From Actinophytocola sp044466355 (GTDB lineage: Bacteria > Actinomycetota > Actinomycetes > Mycobacteriales > Pseudonocardiaceae), in contig NZ_JBITMQ010000007.1 in assembly GCF_044466355.1 (NCBI RefSeq), positions 346,307-410,306 of the forward strand: a stretch of 64,000 bases of DNA. Reading direction: 5' to 3'. The notes beneath the pieces were generated by a model. That model was not told where the DNA came from, did no database searches, and saw only the letters and a list, made by a program, of their open reading frames with translations. Position numbers and translations under genes: made by a program. Positions 60,784-64,000 of this stretch are shown piece by piece. Positions within the stretch are counted from its first letter, which is position 1. Each line of letters starts with the position of its first letter.

Positions 60784-62237
60784 CTCGCCTTGCCTCGCGC
60801 TCGTCACGCGCGCGGGCGGCGCGTCCGCTCGCGGTCGTCCCGGCTCCGGCATCGCCGCCGGAGCCGGGACGGCGGGCCCGACCGGTCGCCGAGTCCGGTC
60901 CGGTGGTGGGCTCGTTGTGTACCGGCTACGGCGGCCTGGACCTCGGCGTGCTGGCCGCGCTCGGCGGTGGTCGGATCGCGTGGGCCGCCGACCCCGATCC
61001 GCACATCCGGCTGATCCTCGACGCCCGGATGCCGGGCGTGCCGAACCTCGGCGATCTGCGCGCCATCGACTGGCATCAGGTGGAGCCGGTTGACGTGCTA
61101 GTTGCGGGGTTCCCATGTCAGGACATCTCCGCCGCGGGCAAGCGCGCGGGCATCGAGAAAGGAGCCCGCAGTGGCTTGTGGACCGACATCGTGGCGGGCG
61201 TTCGCGTACTACGACCCGCGCTCGTCGTGGTGGAGAACGTCGCCGCGCTTCGCTGGCGCAACGGAGGACTCCACCGTGTACTCGGCGACCTGGCCGAAGC
61301 GGGGTATGACGCGCTCTGGCGTAGCGTCCGCGCCGCCGATGTCGGAGCAGCCCATCGCCGGGAGAGGGTGTTCCTGCTCGCCTGGCTGCGCGTGCCCCGA
61401 AGCCGTCGGCGAAGTGGGGATGCTGCCCACGCCGACCGCACACGATGGCTCATCGAATGGCGTCAGCGCCACCAGCAGACAGGGCGGCCCGACGCTGCTG
61501 GACCAGTTGCGGCTGCTGCCGACCCCGACTGCCTCCGACGCGAAGAACTGCACACACCAGACACAGACCGGCGGGCCGTCGCTGCCCGACACCGCGCGAC
61601 TGCTGCCGACGCCACGGGCCTCGGACACTGGGACGGCGGGGCGCAAAGCCGGACAGGGGTTCCGGCCGCCGCTGTCACAACAAGTGCTCCCTCTGGTGGA
61701 CCCGCAGACGCTCCTCCCGACACCGCGCGCCACGGACGGGACGAAGGGCTGCCCGGCGCAACGCGGCTCCAAAGGCGACCTGATGCTGCCCTCGGCGGTC
61801 ATCCGCCTGCTCACCCCACCGGTGAATACCCGCACCGAGCACACCGGGGCCGGCGGCACCTCGTAGCGGTTCCCGCCCCTGCCCCCGAGTCGCTCGTCGG
61901 GTCGGACGATCGGCCGTCGTCGGCGTCGGTGAACTGGGGTGTCTATGAGGCGGCGATCCGCCGCTGGGAGGCCGTGCTCGGCCGCCCGACGCCGCACCCG
62001 ACCCAGCCCGGCAACCACGGCCGCCCGGTACTTGCGCCCGCGTTCGTGGAGCACCTCATGGGCCTCCCCGAAGGGTGGGTCACCGATCTCTCGCTGCCCC
62101 GCACCGCCCAGTTGCGGGCGCTGGGCAACGGCGTGGTTCCCCAGCAAGCCGCCTTCGCGGTGTCGCTGCTGTTGGACGACCTCGCCGCGCTTCTCCACAC
62201 CGACCACCAGCCGGGGCGGGAGGTGGCTGCGGCATGA
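60780..62237 (+). CDS. DNA cytosine-5 methyltransferase with two compensating frameshifts
   Basis: In the main frame, motif I VGSLCTGYGGLDLGV (43-57), catalytic FPCQDIS (111-117), ENVAAL (152-157) and AHRRERVFLLAW (191-202) are intact, and the C-terminal LRALGNGVVPQQAAFAVSLL is present. Between about 61390 and 61860 the conserved sequence runs in another frame, with four LLPTPxAxD repeats typical of actinomycete enzymes (MLPTPTAHDG, LLPTPTASDA, LLPTPRASDT, LLPTPRATDG). One extra C in a CCCC run and one missing base near 61857 would explain it. Enzyme activity depends on whether these are sequencing errors. Confidence 0.85.
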   Translation: MTRLASRSSRARAARPLAVVPAPASPPEPGRRARPVAESGPVVGSLCTGYGGLDLGVLAALGGGRIAWAADPDPHIRLILDARMPGVPNLGDLRAIDWHQVEPVDVLVAGFPCQDISAAGKRAGIEKGARSGLWTDIVAGVRVLRPALVVVENVAALRWRNGGLHRVLGDLAEAGYDALWRSVRAADVGAAHRRERVFLLAWLRVPRSRRRSGDAAHADRTRWLIEWRQRHQQTGRPDAAGPVAAAADPDCLRREELHTPDTDRRAVAARHRATAADATGLGHWDGGAQSRTGVPAAAVTTSAPSGGPADAPPDTARHGRDEGLPGATRLQRRPDAALGGHPPAHPTGEYPHRAHRGRRHLVAVPAPAPESLVGSDDRPSSASVNWGVYEAAIRRWEAVLGRPTPHPTQPGNHGRPVLAPAFVEHLMGLPEGWVTDLSLPRTAQLRALGNGVVPQQAAFAVSLLLDDLAALLHTDHQPGREVAAA

Positions 62238-63193
62238 CCACACGACATGCGACGGTGCCCGACCACGGGCCCGCGTTGCGACTGCTGTCTCTGGGCGCGG
62301 GGGTGCAGAGCACGACGGTGCTGCTCCTGGCGTGCGAAGGCGTCATCCCCCGCTTCGACGCAGCCCTGTTCGCGGACACGGGCTGGGAGCCACGAGCCGT
62401 CTACGCCAATCTCGAGCGGCTACGCGTGCACGCCGAGAAGGCCGGGATCCCGGTGCGCACCGTGTCGGCCGGGAACATCCGTGCCGACGCGCTCGACCCG
62501 AAGCACCGCTTCGTCTCCATGCCCCTGCACACGCTCAACCCGGACGGGTCTCGAGGGTTGGCTCGGCGCCAGTGCACGAGTGAGTACAAGATCGTTCCGC
62601 TGAAGAAGGCGGCGCGCGAGCTGCTGGGGTTTCCGCATCCGCGCCGGGTGCCGCGCGGGGTGTACGCGGAGCAGTCGATCGGCATCAGCATCGACGAGAT
62701 CGGGCGCGCTCGAGACTCCGGGGTTCGGTTCCTGCGCAACGTGTTCCCGCTCCTCGATCTCGGCTTCGACCGCGCCCGGTGCGTGGAGTTCCTCGCCGAG
62801 CGGGGCTTCGGCCGGACGGTGAAGTCCGCCTGTGTCGCAATAACTTGCCCATTTCACGGCAACGCGGGGTGGCGCTGGCTCCGAGACAACGACCCGGACG
62901 GGTGGGCGGAGGCGGTCGAGTTCGACCGCGCCATCCGCCACGGCTACCCGCACGCAACCAAACAGGGACAGGAGTTGCGCGGGCAGTACTTCCTGCACCG
63001 CTCCTGCCAACCGCTGGACCAAGTCGACCTCGACACACCCGCGAGAGGCAAGCGGCATCTGCGGCTGATCACGGCCGAGACCGCACGGGACGAGGACGGC
63101 GATCCGGACGGCTGCTCGCCCTGGTCATGCCGCTCCGGCGAGCCGGTTACCGGCACCGAGACCGACACCCAGACCGAGGAGCGTGCGGCATGA
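62234..63193 (+). CDS. PP-loop ATPase, PAPS-reductase-like
   Basis: The protein has 319 residues. The PP-loop LLSLGAGVQSTTVLLLA (17-33) and ALFADTGWEPRAVYANLERL match the PAPS reductase-like subgroup of adenine-nucleotide alpha hydrolases common in phages and mobile elements. Cysteines occur in RRQCTSEYK and SACVAITCPFH. Such proteins act in sulfur transfer, base modification or nucleotide activation. It overlaps both neighbours by 4 bp. Confidence 0.82.
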   Translation: MTTRHATVPDHGPALRLLSLGAGVQSTTVLLLACEGVIPRFDAALFADTGWEPRAVYANLERLRVHAEKAGIPVRTVSAGNIRADALDPKHRFVSMPLHTLNPDGSRGLARRQCTSEYKIVPLKKAARELLGFPHPRRVPRGVYAEQSIGISIDEIGRARDSGVRFLRNVFPLLDLGFDRARCVEFLAERGFGRTVKSACVAITCPFHGNAGWRWLRDNDPDGWAEAVEFDRAIRHGYPHATKQGQELRGQYFLHRSCQPLDQVDLDTPARGKRHLRLITAETARDEDGDPDGCSPWSCRSGEPVTGTETDTQTEERAA

Positions 63194-63771
63194 GCACCGC
63201 GACGACGACGCCGGCCACGTCGGTCGCGGCAAGGCCGGTGTTCCGTTCGACAGTCTCGTGGCGCTCGGTGGTGGCCGGCGTGCTGGTGATGACCGGGTAC
63301 CTGCTCTCGGTCGTCGCGGCCAACGTCGCCTCGGTCCACTGGCCGCCGCTGGCGATCGGTGGGCTGGTGGTGCCTGCGGGCACCTTGTTCGCCGGGGCGA
63401 GCTTGACCGCCCGCGACCTACTGCACGACGCGCTCGGCGTCCGCGGGGTGGCGGCAGGGATCCTGGCCGGCGCCGGCCTCTCCGCCTTGGTGGCCTCGCC
63501 GCAGATCGCGGTGGCCAGCGTCGTGGCATTCACCGCCTCCGAACTGGTGGACGCGGCCGTCTACTCCCGACTGCGCCATCGGTCGCGGCCGAGTGCGGTC
63601 GCGGTGTCGAACGCGGTCGGACTCGTGGTGGACAGCGTGCTGTTCGTGCCGCTGGCCTTCGGCACCGCAGCTGCTGTGCCCGGCCAGATCGTGGGTAAGA
63701 CCACCGCCACGATCCTCACCCTCGCCGCGCTCCGCGCCGCATCCCTGCTCCGGCGGGCGGTGCGGCCATGA
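63190..63771 (+). CDS. VUT/YhhQ-family queuosine-precursor-type transporter
   Basis: This 193-residue polytopic membrane protein has about six helices (VVAGVLVMTGYLLSVVAANV, LVVPAGTLFAGASLTARDLL, VAVSNAVGLVVDSVLFVPLA) and matches the VUT family. Known members (YhhQ) import preQ0/preQ1 or queuine. It lies directly before a DpdA-like gene in the same operon, which fits a 7-deazaguanine supply role. Confidence 0.8.
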   Translation: MSTATTTPATSVAARPVFRSTVSWRSVVAGVLVMTGYLLSVVAANVASVHWPPLAIGGLVVPAGTLFAGASLTARDLLHDALGVRGVAAGILAGAGLSALVASPQIAVASVVAFTASELVDAAVYSRLRHRSRPSAVAVSNAVGLVVDSVLFVPLAFGTAAAVPGQIVGKTTATILTLAALRAASLLRRAVRP

Positions 63772-64000
63772 GGTTCTACCTCGGCACCCACCAACCCTCG
63801 TGGCTGGCCCGCGACCTCGGTGTGCCGCTGCTCGTCAGCCACCGGCGCCTAGCTGGTCGCCGCACCCTGCCACGCGCGAGCGGACGGTGGGCTTTGGACT
63901 CCGGCGGTTCTCCAGCCTGTCTGGAACCGTCTCATTGCTTCACCCAGATGCCAGTTCCGTTGTGGCTCGTTGGGCCTTCCGCAGTGGTTGTTGATCACGG
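63768..64000 (+). CDS. DpdA/TGT-like protein, similarity lost after about 47 residues, 3' end outside window
   Basis: The first residues MRFYLGTHQPSWLARDLGVP and RASGRWALDSGG strongly resemble the DpdA-like family of deazaguanine (trans)glycosylases found in actinomycetes and their phages. After WALDSGG, where the family continues F-T/S-E-L-S, the sequence changes to SPACLEPSHCFTQ and has no similarity in any frame. The frame is open to the window end. An insertion or recombination junction at about 63907 is the best explanation. Confidence 0.6.
   Translation, partial: MRFYLGTHQPSWLARDLGVPLLVSHRRLAGRRTLPRASGRWALDSGGSPACLEPSHCFTQMPVPLWLVGPSAVVVDH

Noticed and set aside
1..64000. tRNA genes, integrase or att site
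   Set aside because: I looked for tRNA-like ends, a serine or tyrosine recombinase and long terminal repeats and saw none, so element boundaries cannot be set from this window.

Overview
The window is GC-rich, uses many GTG starts, and is packed with 4-bp start/stop overlaps. The protein families (XRE-TPR regulators with an internal twin-arginine-like patch, an actinobacterial Tad pilus locus with a LysM-BTAD protein, PrgI/VirB4/VirD4-like transfer genes, replication-relaxation protein) point to an actinomycete, most likely Pseudonocardiales. It is a draft assembly: nine Ns sit in a 213-bp block of pure G/C near 27.9-28.1 kb. No tRNA, rRNA, integrase or CRISPR array was seen.

Layout. (1) 1-4.6 kb: two XRE-TPR regulators (the first cut by the window edge), a small repeat protein, an APH-fold kinase and a flavoprotein, all on +. 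(2) 4.6-13.9 kb, minus strand: an eleven-gene operon read from 13014 to 4610 (unknown protein, QueC, reverse transcriptase with a FADN active-site box, FGE/C-lectin-fold protein, DUF6884, GT2, radical SAM, phosphoribosyltransferase, GT4, 5'-3' exonuclease, PIG-L deacetylase), behind a leader hairpin. Two small genes lie upstream. I do not know a described system with this gene set and consider it the main discovery candidate. (3) 14.5-16.4 kb: a third XRE-TPR regulator and a 5-formyl-THF cyclo-ligase-like protein. (4) 16.5-29.7 kb: a Tad/Flp pilus locus with a divergent prepilin peptidase and a palindromic operator between the divergent units. (5) 29.8-31.1 kb: an HxlR regulator and a repeat-rich intergenic region. 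(6) 31.1-43.5 kb: an AAA+ (MoxR-like) ATPase, a HExxH-VWA protein, and about a dozen small proteins forming interspersed paralogue pairs, including two with C-terminal RAMA domains, plus a double-wHTH regulator.

(7) 43.5-57.9 kb, minus strand: a conjugation or secretion module read from 57932 down (regulator, pilin-like protein, VirB6/TrbL-like, PrgI-like, VirB4-like, VirD4-like, replication-relaxation, SLT-NlpC/P60 hydrolase). A 2.5-kb group II intron with its RT-HNH protein interrupts the 3' end of the PrgI-like gene. (8) 57.9-58.5 kb: a divergent intergenic region with inverted iteron-like repeats and one copy of a 57-bp repeat whose other copy lies about 1.3 kb away. (9) 58.5-64 kb, plus strand: six genes linked by 4-bp overlaps (degenerate methylase-like protein, N4/N6-type DNA methyltransferase, 5-methylcytosine methyltransferase with two compensating frameshifts, PP-loop PAPS-reductase-like protein, VUT/YhhQ-type transporter, and the start of a DpdA-like gene whose similarity stops abruptly near 63907).

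Taken together, regions 6-9 look like an integrative or conjugative element carrying DNA-modification genes. QueC (region 2) with the VUT transporter and the DpdA-like fragment (region 9) hints at 7-deazaguanine metabolism, possibly DNA modification, in this strain. That link is inference.
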